64,000 bases of DNA from PALSA-612 sp963765295. GTDB lineage: Bacteria > Actinomycetota > Thermoleophilia > Gaiellales > Gaiellaceae. Below the pieces are notes generated by a model. It made no database searches. It saw only the letters and a list, made by a program, of their open reading frames with translations, and had not been told where the DNA came from. This document shows positions 7,330-15,406 of this stretch, in pieces. The stretch spans positions 186,001-250,000 of the forward strand of contig CAVXVO010000006.1 in assembly GCA_963765295.1 (NCBI GenBank). Direction: 5' to 3'. The translations under genes and the position numbers were made by a program. Numbering within the stretch: position 1 is the first letter of the stretch; each line of letters opens with the position of its first letter.

Positions 7330-7690
7330 GCGGCGCGTAGCGGCGGTGGAGCATCAACGCGTTGCCGTCGGGGTCGGCGAAGAACGCCATGTGGCAGACG
7401 CCGGAGTCGAAGGTGTCTCCGCCGAACACGACGCCCTTCGCCTCGAGATCGCGGCGCGCCTCTTCGACGTCGGCGACGCGGAGCGCGATCGAGGACGTGT
7501 GCGGCCCCTTGAACTCCTGCCCGATGTTGGTGGGGTCGAGCAGGTAGAGGCTGACGTTCTCGCCGAGCTGGAACTCGGGCCAAGCACCGTGACCGGTCTG
7601 CGCGAGCCCGAGCGTGTCGCGGTAGAACGCCGTCGAACGCTCGAGATCGGTAACCGGCACGGAGATGAAGTCCGTCCGCTCGACGATCAA
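7322..7690 (-). CDS. VOC/glyoxalase-fold protein inserted between sufB and sufD
   Basis: A 122-residue vicinal-oxygen-chelate protein: beta strand FISVPVTDLERSTAFYRDTLGL, then the HTSSIALRVADVE segment and a C-terminal FADPDGNALMLHRR, typical of the glyoxalase/bleomycin-resistance fold. Its TTG start overlaps the sufB stop as TTGA, and its stop overlaps the sufD start by eight bases, so it is embedded in the SUF operon with no room for separate transcription. Putative metal ligands can be proposed (His in GPHTSS, Glu/His near LMLHRR) but not proven. A role in iron-sulfur assembly or protection is inferred from position only. Confidence 0.85.
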   Translation of the reverse strand: MIVERTDFISVPVTDLERSTAFYRDTLGLAQTGHGAWPEFQLGENVSLYLLDPTNIGQEFKGPHTSSIALRVADVEEARRDLEAKGVVFGGDTFDSGVCHMAFFADPDGNALMLHRRYAPHE

Positions 7691-9105
7691 CCTACCGACC
7701 CCTCCATCTGGAGCTGGATCAGCCGGTTCATCTCGACGGCGTACTCGAGCGGCAGCTCCTTGGTGATCGGCTCGACGAAGCCGGAGACGATCATCGCCGA
7801 GGCCTCCGACTCGGTCAGGCCGCGCGACATCAGGTAGAAGAGCTGCTCCTCGCCGATCTTCGAGACCGTCGCCTCGTGGCCGATGTCGACGTTGTTCTCG
7901 TCGATCCGGATGTACGGGTAGGTGTCCGAGCGTGAGGCCTCGTCGAGGATCAGCGCGTCGCAGACGACCTTCGACTTCGAGCCGTGGGCGCCGTTCGCGA
8001 CTTCGAGCAGCCCGCGGTAGCCGGCACGCCCGCCGTCCTTGGAGATCGACTTGGACGTGATCACAGACGTCGTGTTCGGCGCGACGTGGACGCACTTGCC
8101 GCCCGCGTCCTGGTGCTGGCCCTTGCCGGCGAACGCGATCGACAGCACCTCGCCGTGCGCGCCTTCGCCCATCAGCCAGATCGCCGGGTACTTCATCGTC
8201 AGCTTCGACCCGAGGTTGCCGTCGACCCACTCCATGGTCGCGTGCTCGTAGGCGACGGCACGCTTCGTGACGAGGTTGTAGACGTTGTTCGACCAGTTCT
8301 GGATCGTCGTGTAGCGGCAGCGGCCGCCCTTCTTGACGATGATCTCGACGACGGCCGAGTGCAGGGAGTCGGTCGAGTAGATCGGTGCAGTGCAGCCCTC
8401 GACGTAGTGCACGTACGCGCCCTCGTCGACGATGATCATCGTGCGCTCGAACTGGCCCATGTTCTCCGCGTTGATGCGGAAGTAGGCCTGGAGCGGCATC
8501 TCGATCTTCACGCCCGGCGGCACGTAGATGAACGACCCGCCCGACCAGACGGCCGAGTTGAGGGCGGCGAACTTGTTGTCGTTCGGCGGGATGATCTTCC
8601 CGAAGTGCTGCTTGACGATGTCCTCGTGCTCGCGCAGGCCCGAGTCCATGTCCAGGAAGAGCACGCCCTGCTGCTCGAGATCCTCGCGCAGCTTGTGGTA
8701 GACGACCTCCGACTCGTACTGGGCGCCGACGCCGGCGAGGTACTTCTTCTCGGCCTCGGGGATGCCGAGCTTGTCCCAGGTGTCCTTGATGTCGGCCGGC
8801 AGGTCCTCCCACGAGTTGGCCTGCTTCTCGGTCGGCTTGATGTAGTAGTAGATGTTCTCGAAGTCGATCTCGGCGACGTTGCCGCCCCACGTCGGCAGCG
8901 GGCGCGCGTTGAAGTAGTCGAGCGCCTTGTGCCGCATCTTCCGCATCCAGGCCGGCTCGTCCTTGTGGCTCGAGATCGCGTCGACCAGCTCGTGTGAAAG
9001 TCCGCGCCCCGACTTGAAGAAGTAGTCCTCGGGAACGTGGAAGCCGTACTTGATCGCGTAGTCCGAGCCGATGCCCTGGACGACTTCTGTCTCGCTCGTT
9101 GCCAT
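7687..9105 (-). CDS. sufB: Fe-S cluster assembly protein SufB
   Basis: The main scaffold subunit of the SUF system, 472 residues. It has the usual N-terminal block (YGFHVPEDYFFKSGRGLS), the central SGGSFIYVPPGVKIE segment, the conserved cysteine in VEGCTAPIYS, CRYTTIQNWS, and the C-terminal DIGHEATVSKIGEEQLFYLMSRGL that contains the interface Glu/His shared with SufD. The ATG overlaps the sufC stop (TGATG). The frame continues upstream without a stop, but that part is antisense-like and overlaps sufC. Confidence 0.97.
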   Translation of the reverse strand: MATSETEVVQGIGSDYAIKYGFHVPEDYFFKSGRGLSHELVDAISSHKDEPAWMRKMRHKALDYFNARPLPTWGGNVAEIDFENIYYYIKPTEKQANSWEDLPADIKDTWDKLGIPEAEKKYLAGVGAQYESEVVYHKLREDLEQQGVLFLDMDSGLREHEDIVKQHFGKIIPPNDNKFAALNSAVWSGGSFIYVPPGVKIEMPLQAYFRINAENMGQFERTMIIVDEGAYVHYVEGCTAPIYSTDSLHSAVVEIIVKKGGRCRYTTIQNWSNNVYNLVTKRAVAYEHATMEWVDGNLGSKLTMKYPAIWLMGEGAHGEVLSIAFAGKGQHQDAGGKCVHVAPNTTSVITSKSISKDGGRAGYRGLLEVANGAHGSKSKVVCDALILDEASRSDTYPYIRIDENNVDIGHEATVSKIGEEQLFYLMSRGLTESEASAMIVSGFVEPITKELPLEYAVEMNRLIQLQMEGSVG

Positions 9106-9887
9106 CAGGATTCCTCTCCAACCGTTGCCGGCGTGAACGCCTCGTAGCCCTCGGCCTCGAGCTTGTGCGCCAGCTCGGGACCGCCTTCCTCGACGATACG
9201 GCCGTCGACGAAGACATGCACGAAGTCGGGTTCGATGTAGTTCAGGATGCGCTGGTAGTGGGTGATCACGAGCGCGCCCATGTCGGGACCGATCAGGGAC
9301 TGGACGCCGTTCGCCACGATCTTGAGCGCGTCGATGTCGAGCCCCGAGTCGGTCTCGTCGAGGACGGCGATGCGCGGCTTCAGCATCGCCATCTGCAGGA
9401 TCTCGACGCGCTTCTTCTCCCCGCCCGAGAAGCCCTCGTTCAGGTACCTCGAGGCGAGCTCGCGCGGAACCTTGAGCTGCTCCATCGCCTCCATCAGGTC
9501 CTTGCGGAACTCGGGGATCTTGATCGGGTCGTCGACGCCGTCGTTCCGGGCCTTGCGCAGCGCGTTGATCGCAGCCCGCAGGAAGGTGGTGACGGTCACG
9601 CCCGGAATCGCGTGCGGGTACTGGAAGGCGAGGAAGAGCCCGCGGGCGGCGCGCTGGTCGGCGCCCATCTCGGTCACGTCCACGCCGTCGAAGAGGATCT
9701 GGCCCTCGGTGATCTCGTACCCGGGGTGCCCCATGAGCGCGTAGGCGAGCGTCGATTTGCCGGAGCCGTTCGGCCCCATGACAGCGTGCACCTCGTTCGG
9801 TGACACGGTCAGGTCGACACCCTTGACGATCTCGGTGCCGTCCTCGGCCAGCGCAACATGGAGGTTTTTCAGTTCGAGTAGAGCCAA
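9105..9887 (-). CDS. sufC: SUF ATPase SufC
   Basis: The ABC-type ATPase of the SufBCD complex; cytosolic, powers scaffold conformational changes. In 260 residues it has Walker A GPNGSGKST (38-46), the Q loop FQYP (88-91), the SufC-type signature FSGGEKKR (153-160) and Walker B IAVLDETDSGLD (173-184) followed by the switch His in VITHY. The start is TTG 9887, with AAAGGCGA about six bases upstream as ribosome-binding site. It is the first gene of the minus-strand SUF operon. No Rrf2/SufR-type regulator gene precedes it, unlike many actinobacterial suf operons. Confidence 0.95.
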   Translation of the reverse strand: MALLELKNLHVALAEDGTEIVKGVDLTVSPNEVHAVMGPNGSGKSTLAYALMGHPGYEITEGQILFDGVDVTEMGADQRAARGLFLAFQYPHAIPGVTVTTFLRAAINALRKARNDGVDDPIKIPEFRKDLMEAMEQLKVPRELASRYLNEGFSGGEKKRVEILQMAMLKPRIAVLDETDSGLDIDALKIVANGVQSLIGPDMGALVITHYQRILNYIEPDFVHVFVDGRIVEEGGPELAHKLEAEGYEAFTPATVGEES

Positions 9888-9915
9888 CGTCGCCTTTCTC
9901 TCGTCTCGGGGCCTC

Positions 9916-9959
9916 AGGATACGCCGGAAACGCCCGTCCTGACAGTCCTACGATCGTAG
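9916..9959 (-). promoter_or_regulatory. suf promoter with upstream 12-bp palindrome
   Basis: A TATCCT -10 box (minus strand, 9921-9916) lies 28 bases before the sufC TTG. The perfect palindrome CTACGATCGTAG (9948-9959) sits just upstream of where the -35 would be. The palindrome could bind a regulator of the SUF operon or of the divergent tatA gene. No -35 of good quality is visible. Confidence 0.4.
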
Positions 9960-9988
9960 CGGTCCCACCCTTTCCCACTGCCTTCGGT

Positions 9989-9994
9989 TAGGCT
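9989..9994 (+). promoter_or_regulatory. -10 box TAGGCT for tatA
   Basis: TAGGCT followed by six bases and GTG 10001, implying a leaderless tatA transcript. The alternative TTG start at 9995 would lie between the -10 and the expected transcription start, so I prefer GTG. Confidence 0.45.
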
Positions 9995-10000
9995 TTGACC

Positions 10001-10285
10001 GTGGGTGCTTTCAGCTTCTGGGACATCCTGATCGTCGCTTTCGTCGTGCTGCTGATCTTCGGCCCGAAGCGTCTGCCGCAGATGGGCCGGTCGATCGGCG
10101 GGGGGATTCGCGAGTTCAAGGACTCGGTCACCAACCGCATGGACAAGCAGGACGCGGAGGCCGAGGGCGAGACGGCCCCGCAGGTCTCTGCCCAGCCTGC
10201 ACCGGCACAGCTTCCGCCTGCGCCGCCGCCCGCCGCGCAGCCGCAGCCCCAGCCGGACCCGCGCGAGCGCGACACCGTCCTCTAG
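10001..10285 (+). CDS. tatA: twin-arginine translocase subunit TatA/E
   Basis: A 94-residue TatA-type protein: a short N-terminal membrane helix (WDILIVAFVVLLIF), the hinge FGPKRLPQMGRSIGGGIREFK that is the hallmark of TatA/TatE, a charged amphipathic helix, then a tail rich in proline and glutamine. TatA forms the pore-like assembly that exports folded proteins. No tatB or tatC is in the window, so the rest of the translocase must be encoded elsewhere. It diverges from the SUF operon and is followed 13 bases later by an amidohydrolase gene. Confidence 0.93.
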   Translation: MGAFSFWDILIVAFVVLLIFGPKRLPQMGRSIGGGIREFKDSVTNRMDKQDAEAEGETAPQVSAQPAPAQLPPAPPPAAQPQPQPDPRERDTVL

Positions 10286-10298
10286 TCCCGTTCCGGCG

Positions 10299-11594
10299 AT
10301 GACAACGGTGCTGTCCGCGGACTGGGTGCTGCCCGTCTCGGGCCCGCCGATCCGCAACGGCGCCGTGGCGATCGAGGACGGGCTGATCGCAGCCGTCGGC
10401 ACGCAGGCCGAGCTCGGCGGTGGCATCGGCTACGCGGACGCGGTCATCCTTCCCGGCTTCGTCAACGCGCACTCGCACCTCGAGTACGCGGTCTACGCCG
10501 GCTTCGGCGACGGACTGCCCTTCGCGCCCTGGATCCTGATCCACGTCGAGCGGAAGGCCCGGATCGGCCCGGAGGAGATGACGGCGATCGCGCGACTCGG
10601 GGCGGCGGAGTGCCTGGCTTCGGGGATCACGACCGTCGGCGACTGCAGCTTCTCGGGCGCCTCCGCGACAGCCTGCGACGAGCTCGGGCTGCGAGCGATC
10701 GTGTATCTCGAGGTGTTCGGGTCAACGGACGAGCAACTCGGGACGCGCTTCGAGGCGAATCGCTCCCGGGTGGCCGGCTCGTTCTCGGAGCGCGTCCGGC
10801 TCGGCGTCTCTCCGCACGCGCCCTACACGGTGTCGCCGGAGCTCTACGCAGCATGCCTCGAGCTCGGCCTGCCCGTCGCGACCCACCTCTCCGAGAGCCC
10901 GGACGAGGACACGTGGATGCGTCTCGGCGAGGGGCCGTGGACCGCGGTCGCGGAGGCGCTGCCGCCCCCGCCGGGGACGAGCGGGATCCGCCTTCTCGCC
11001 GGGCACGGCCTGCTGCGGCCGGGGACCGTCGCGGCGCACTGCGTCACGGTCGACGACGAGGAGATCGCCCTCCTCGCGGAGCACGGTGTCGCGGTCGCGC
11101 ACTGCCCGCGTTCGAACGCGCTCCTCGGCTGCGGCATCGCGCCGCTGCGACGGCTCCTCGACGCGGGCGTGACCGTCGGCCTCGGCACCGACAGCCCCGC
11201 GTCGGCACCCTCGTTTGACCTGTTCGAGGAGTTGCGGGCGGCAGTCTTCTTCGCGCGGGCGCGCGAGCGCAGCCCGGAGGCGCTGACCGCCGTCGAGGCG
11301 CTCGAGCTCGCGACGATCGGGTCCGCACGAGCCCTCGGGCTCGCCGACGAGATCGGGACGCTCGAGCCGGGCAAGCGCGCCGACCTCGCGATCGTCTCGC
11401 TCGAGGGCTCGCCGTTCCTCCCCTGGGAGGACCCGGCGGCCGCCGTCGTGCTCGGCGGCTCCCCGGGTCGAGTGGCGGCTACCCTGGTCGGCGGCGAGGT
11501 ACGCTACGAGCGAGGAGCGTTCGATTGGCACGAGCTGCGACGAAGAGGAACCAGCGCGCGAAACAGGCTGCTAGCAGCCGGGCGCAGCGCCTAG
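10299..11594 (+). CDS. amidohydrolase, TRZ/ATZ type (possible aminodeoxyfutalosine/nucleoside deaminase)
   Basis: A 431-residue metal-dependent hydrolase. Metal and catalytic motifs are complete: H-x-H in NAHSHLEY, SPHAPYTVS, THLSES, the metal His and nearby acid in HCVTVDDEE, and GTDSPAS with the final catalytic Asp. The C-terminus carries the usual composite beta sandwich (IGTLEPGKRADLAIV). The relatives include S-adenosylhomocysteine/5'-methylthioadenosine deaminase, aminodeoxyfutalosine deaminase of menaquinone synthesis, and chlorohydrolases; sequence alone does not choose. Its last 70 bases overlap the TTG start of the TPR gene in another frame. Confidence 0.85.
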   Translation: MTTVLSADWVLPVSGPPIRNGAVAIEDGLIAAVGTQAELGGGIGYADAVILPGFVNAHSHLEYAVYAGFGDGLPFAPWILIHVERKARIGPEEMTAIARLGAAECLASGITTVGDCSFSGASATACDELGLRAIVYLEVFGSTDEQLGTRFEANRSRVAGSFSERVRLGVSPHAPYTVSPELYAACLELGLPVATHLSESPDEDTWMRLGEGPWTAVAEALPPPPGTSGIRLLAGHGLLRPGTVAAHCVTVDDEEIALLAEHGVAVAHCPRSNALLGCGIAPLRRLLDAGVTVGLGTDSPASAPSFDLFEELRAAVFFARARERSPEALTAVEALELATIGSARALGLADEIGTLEPGKRADLAIVSLEGSPFLPWEDPAAAVVLGGSPGRVAATLVGGEVRYERGAFDWHELRRRGTSARNRLLAAGRSA

Positions 11595-12451
11595 CCGGCG
11601 ATTCGGCGGCCACCAGGCGGGGCCACCCGCAGTGGGAGCAGGATCTCTTCTTCGGCCGCATGCGGCGGAAGACGAAGTGGGTCTTCGCGTTCCTGGCCGT
11701 CGTGTTCGCGCTCAGCTTCGTCTTCCTCGGCGTCGGCTCCGGCGGCAGCGCGCTCACCGACTTCCTGAACGGCAACATCCATCTGTTCGGAAGCGGCGGC
11801 GGCCCGTCGATCGAGAGCCTCCAGAAGAACGTCGCCAAGAATCCGACCGACCCGAAGGCCCGGCTCAAGCTCGCGAACGCGCTCAAGACGAAGAGTGACA
11901 CGGACGCGACTCAGACCGTCCCGGCGATCGCCGCCTACAGGGCGTATCTCAAGCTCAAGCCCGGCGACTCGAGCGCCCTGACCGAGCTGGGCACGCTCTA
12001 CGGCACGCGAATCTCGGAGATCAAGGCGGAGATCCAGAGCCCCCCGACACCGCCGCTGTCGATCATCAACAGCTTCCAGCCGGTCAACCAGAACACCGTC
12101 CTCGGCACCGCGCTCTCCAGCCTGCTCCCGACCGAGCTCAGCATCACGTCGCTCCAGCAGGGCGAGACCGACAAGCTCAACCAGCAGATCGGCAAGGTCA
12201 TCGACCAGCACCTCGGCGTCTACCGGACGCTCGCCGCGAAGAATCCGCACGACTCGAGCGCGTTCCTCGAGATCGCGAACATCGCCGCGGGAGACGGCGA
12301 CAGCGTCGCGGCGCTCGCCGTCTACAACCAGTTCCTGAAGAAGTTCCCGGGCGATCCGCTCGTCCCGGACGTGAAGAGGCAGATCAAGGCGCTCGAGAAG
12401 AGCATCGCTTCGGCGCAGACGTCCGCCGGTACGTCGGGCGCGACGGGTTAG
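11525..12451 (+). CDS. membrane-anchored TPR protein
   Basis: A 308-residue protein with a basic N-terminal tail, one transmembrane helix (about residues 51-71, WVFAFLAVVFALSFVFLGVG), and an extracytoplasmic part with at least two tetratricopeptide-like units (NPTDPKARLKLANAL and NPHDSSAFLEIANIAAG...YNQFLKKFPGDP). Length and layout fit CcmG/CcmH-like or generic TPR scaffolds of the cell envelope. The TTG start follows GAGGAG by seven bases and lies 70 bases inside the amidohydrolase gene. The next gene is a cytochrome c lipoprotein, so a role in cytochrome or oxidase assembly is possible but only inferred. Confidence 0.75.
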   Translation: MARAATKRNQRAKQAASSRAQRLAGDSAATRRGHPQWEQDLFFGRMRRKTKWVFAFLAVVFALSFVFLGVGSGGSALTDFLNGNIHLFGSGGGPSIESLQKNVAKNPTDPKARLKLANALKTKSDTDATQTVPAIAAYRAYLKLKPGDSSALTELGTLYGTRISEIKAEIQSPPTPPLSIINSFQPVNQNTVLGTALSSLLPTELSITSLQQGETDKLNQQIGKVIDQHLGVYRTLAAKNPHDSSAFLEIANIAAGDGDSVAALAVYNQFLKKFPGDPLVPDVKRQIKALEKSIASAQTSAGTSGATG

Positions 12452-12454
12452 ACT
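12449..12454 (+). promoter_or_regulatory. -10 box TAGACT for the cytochrome c gene
   Basis: TAGACT, sharing its first three bases with the TPR gene stop codon, is followed by seven bases and GTG 12462. It indicates a leaderless transcript for the cytochrome gene. Confidence 0.45.
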
Positions 12455-12461
12455 CGCGCGC

Positions 12462-13211
12462 GTGCGCGCCGCTCTCTCGGTCAAGCTGCCGCGTCCCGCC
12501 CTGGCCGGCGCGCTCGCGGTCTCGATCGCTCTGCTCGCAGCCGCCTGCGGCACCGGCGGCCTGGACACGGGCGGCGATCCCGCCCACGGCAAGCAGGTCT
12601 TCAACACGACCGGGACGTGCGCGAGCTGCCACACGCTCGCGGCGGCGGGGTCGAGCGGCGTGCTCGGGCCGAATCTCGACAACTCCTTCTCGGCCGCCCG
12701 CCAACAGGGCTTCAAGCAGAGCACGATCCAGCAGATCGTGGCCGACCAGATCCGCGTGCCCCTCCAGGGCGTCACCTGCCCGAGCGTGTCGAGCCAGGAC
12801 AGGCAAGGCACCCAGCGGTGCGTGCCGGGCACGTCGGTGACCCCGACCGGCACGACGGTCATGCCCGCGAACCTCGTCAAGGGCAAGGACCTCACCGACG
12901 TGGCCGCATTCGTCGCCAAGTGCGCCGGCAACCAGAACGACCCGGCCTGCCGCGGCTCGGGCAGCAAGATCACCGCAACGGCGGGCAAGGACATCTTCCA
13001 GCAGGCGGGCTGCATCACCTGTCACACGCTCAAGGACGCCGGCTCGACGGGGACCGTCGGCCCCAACCTCGACCAGAAGAAGCCGCCCTTCTCGCTCGTC
13101 GTCGACCGGGTCACGAACGGCAAGAACGTGATGCCCTCGTTCAAGGGCAAGCTGACGGCCGCGCAGATCCAGGCCGTCGCGCAGTACGTCTCCTCGGTAG
13201 CCGGGAAGTAG
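12462..13211 (+). CDS. di-heme cytochrome c lipoprotein
   Basis: A 249-residue exported protein with a lipoprotein signal peptide (hydrophobic core LAGALAVSIALLAAAC, lipobox ending at Cys) and two class I cytochrome c domains. Heme sites are CASCH in the first and CITCH in the second; candidate sixth-ligand methionines follow in TTVMPANL and NVMPSFKG. It probably carries electrons to the caa3-type oxidase encoded convergently 13 bases downstream, whose subunit II has its own fused cytochrome domain with a related heme segment (CGSCHTL...TVGP). The second domain here (CITCHTLKDAGSTGTVGPNLDQ) closely resembles that of the oxidase subunit, suggesting duplication within the locus. Confidence 0.9.
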   Translation: MRAALSVKLPRPALAGALAVSIALLAAACGTGGLDTGGDPAHGKQVFNTTGTCASCHTLAAAGSSGVLGPNLDNSFSAARQQGFKQSTIQQIVADQIRVPLQGVTCPSVSSQDRQGTQRCVPGTSVTPTGTTVMPANLVKGKDLTDVAAFVAKCAGNQNDPACRGSGSKITATAGKDIFQQAGCITCHTLKDAGSTGTVGPNLDQKKPPFSLVVDRVTNGKNVMPSFKGKLTAAQIQAVAQYVSSVAGK

Positions 13212-13223
13212 CCCGGGCTGCCG

Positions 13224-13893
13224 TTACGGCGTGCCGCCGGCCTCGGCTTCGAGGTCGACGACCACGTGCGTGATCGGGACCGAGAAGCGCTGCCTCGCGC
13301 CCGGGACGACGCCTCTCTCGAGCCAGTTCGAGCGGCCCTCGGGGTGCGTCGAGATGATGATCTCGTCGGCGCCGAAGGTACGAAGCGAGTCGTCGATCGC
13401 CTGCAGCGGGTCGGCGTCACCGACCTCGCCGCTCGCCGCGATGCCCTCGTCGGCAAGGGCGAGCAGGCTGCTGTCGAGGCGCTGCTGGGCCACCTTCCGC
13501 GCCCCGTCCTCGTCGGAGACGAAGTGCCGGAGCGGCGAGTTCAGCGCGGGCGAGACCACGAGCACCCGCGACGGGCGACCCTCGGTCGCCTTCCGCACGG
13601 CCTCGTGGAGCTTCCGGCCGACGACCGTCTCGTTCGCGACGACGAGGACCCGGTGCTCGTCGGCGGGCGTCGCCCGGGAGCCCACCTGCTCCTTCGGGGC
13701 GAGTCGGCGGTTGCGGTTCAGCAACCAGGCGACCGCGACCGCCGTCAGCACCACGAACACGGCCACGCCCACCCAGACGCCGCCGACCACGGAGGCGAGC
13801 ACGATCGCCGGCGAAGTACGCGATCGTGCCGATCAGGAACTGGAACGCGTCCTGCTCGCTCCGGAGCGGGTTCCACGTGGTGCGCTCGGCCAT
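13224..13893 (-). pseudogene. two-helix membrane + Usp-like domain protein, frame broken near 13808
   Basis: Two overlapping frames make one protein. From ATG 13893 (Shine-Dalgarno GGGAGGTGAC 11 bases upstream) the N-terminus reads MAERTTWNPLRSEQDAFQFL then a first helix IGTIAYFAG; removing one base near 13804-13815 continues as IVLASVVGGVWVGVAVFVVLTAVAV, a second helix, and then a Usp-like alpha/beta domain (VLVVANETVVG ... DEIIISTHPEGRSNWLERG). The uncorrected downstream frame starts at GTG 13802. The gene is last in the cytochrome oxidase operon, where a small two-helix subunit IV is expected; the N-terminus could be that subunit fused to a regulatory domain. The break may be an assembly error. 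Confidence 0.7.
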
Positions 13894-13945
13894 GTGCGGA
13901 GTCACCTCCCGCTGAATACCCCGTTTCCGGGGCCGGCAAAACGGA

Positions 13946-14545
13946 TTAGAGGAGGTAGACCGTCGCGTAGACGACGATCCACATCACGTCGACGAAGTGC
14001 CAGTAGATGCCCGGGAGCTCGACGCCGTGGTGGTGCTCCGGCGAGAAGTGGCCGCGGAACGACCGGAGCGTCGCGGCCAGCAGCAGCATCAGTCCGACGA
14101 AGACGTGCATCCCGTGCAGGCCCGTGAGCGAGAAGAAGATGGTCGCGAACGAGTTGTCGCTCGGCGAGAAGCCGATCCGGGCGTACTCGGCGATCTGCGT
14201 CAGCAGGAAGGTCAGCCCCATGGCGAAGGTCAGCACGAGCCCGGCTTTGAGCCCGGCGCGGTTGCCGAGCTTGATCGACCGGAGCGCCCAGTGCATCGTG
14301 AAGCTCGACGTGACCAGGATGCAGGTGTTGACCCCGGCGACGAACACGGGCAGGTGCTCGCCCGGCGCGGGCCACGGCTCGTGGTTGACGACGCGGATGA
14401 AGAAGTAGGCCGTGAAGAACGACCCGAAGAGCATGATCTCCGAGCCGATGAAGAGCAACATCCCGAGGACGCGGGCATCGACGCGCGAGCTGACGTTCGC
14501 GGTCGGCGGCCCGTGGTGATGGTGGTCGGCGGCGTGCGCTTCCAC
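13946..14545 (-). CDS. ctaE: cytochrome c oxidase subunit III
   Basis: A 199-residue membrane protein of the short, five-helix bacterial type. It has the family blocks MLLFIGSEIMLFGSFFTAYFF near the start, FTMHWALRSIK, FSLTGLHGMHVFVGL and the closing HFVDVMWIVVYATVYL, where His/Glu residues of subunit III (for example in TGLHGMH and WHFVDVMW) are conserved. The N-terminus is histidine-rich. GTG 14545 overlaps the stop of the upstream Usp-like gene by one base (TAGTG), so translation is coupled. Confidence 0.93.
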   Translation of the reverse strand: MEAHAADHHHHGPPTANVSSRVDARVLGMLLFIGSEIMLFGSFFTAYFFIRVVNHEPWPAPGEHLPVFVAGVNTCILVTSSFTMHWALRSIKLGNRAGLKAGLVLTFAMGLTFLLTQIAEYARIGFSPSDNSFATIFFSLTGLHGMHVFVGLMLLLAATLRSFRGHFSPEHHHGVELPGIYWHFVDVMWIVVYATVYLL

Positions 14546-15406
14546 TACGCCACGACCTCCTCGGGTGCGGACGTGGGCTCGACCTCGACGTGCTCGACCG
14601 GCAGCTTCGTGTCCTTGCGCAGCCGCTCGATCAGGTTGCCCCGCAGCCAGCTCGATTGCCGCTCGCCCGGGAACGTCGAGACGATGATCTCGTCGACCCG
14701 CTCTTCGCGCACGGTCTGCGTCGCGGCGGTGTAGGGATCTGGGTGAGCTATCTCGGCGTGCGCGTCGATGCCGTCGCTGCGCAGGAGGCCGACCGCCATC
14801 CGCAGGCGCCGGTCGGCGTCCGGATGAGAGGAGACGGTCGGGTCGCTCTGCGGCGAGAGGATCAGGAAGCTCGCCGGCGACTGCCCCGCACGCTCGCGGA
14901 TCTTGTCGAGGAGCGGCGCGCCGACGACGGTCTCGTTCGCGATCACGAGCACGTTGGCCGGGCCGCCCTCGCGGGCCAGATCGACGACCACGTGCTCCAC
15001 GGGGACCGTGCCGGCCGAGGAGCGCACGCGCTCGACGACGTTCCGGCGCAGCCACCCCGACCGCGCCTCGGGATGGGTGGAGACGACGATCTCGTCCGGC
15101 GGCGGCACGAGCTGGGCGAACGAGTCGCGGACGGCCGCGACCGGATCGGACCCGACGACGAAGCCCTGCGCGGCGATGCCGTGCGAGCGGAGCAGGTCGA
15201 GCGTCTTGTCGAGCCGACGGCGCGCAGAAGCGCGGCGCGTGTCCTCGTAGACGACGTAGCCGTCCACGGGCGGATTGACAGGGCAGACCACGGTGACGCG
15301 GATCGGGCCCTCTGCCGCCCGGCGGTCGAGCGCCTCGATCAGGCTCTGGCCGGCCACGGTCTCGTTGGCGACGACGAGGACGTGCCTGGGTCGCAGCCGT
15401 GCTCAC
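14545..15406 (-). CDS. tandem Usp-like domain protein in the oxidase operon, 5' frameshift
   Basis: A soluble protein of two repeated alpha/beta domains resembling universal stress proteins. Each repeat begins VL(V/I)(V/I)ANETV-x-G and ends near DEI(V/I)VST-x-P-x-x-R...WLR-x-N(V/L)(V/I)ERVR-like. The GTG at 15406 overlaps the ctaD stop as GTGA, as expected for coupling, but after eight codons the frame must lose one base (near the GGG at 15388-15390) to enter the frame that encodes VLVVANETVAG; without correction translation would start at GTG 15357 and lack the first beta strand. It lies between ctaD and ctaE, an unusual place. Function unknown; nucleotide binding is possible by fold but not shown. 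Confidence 0.7.
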
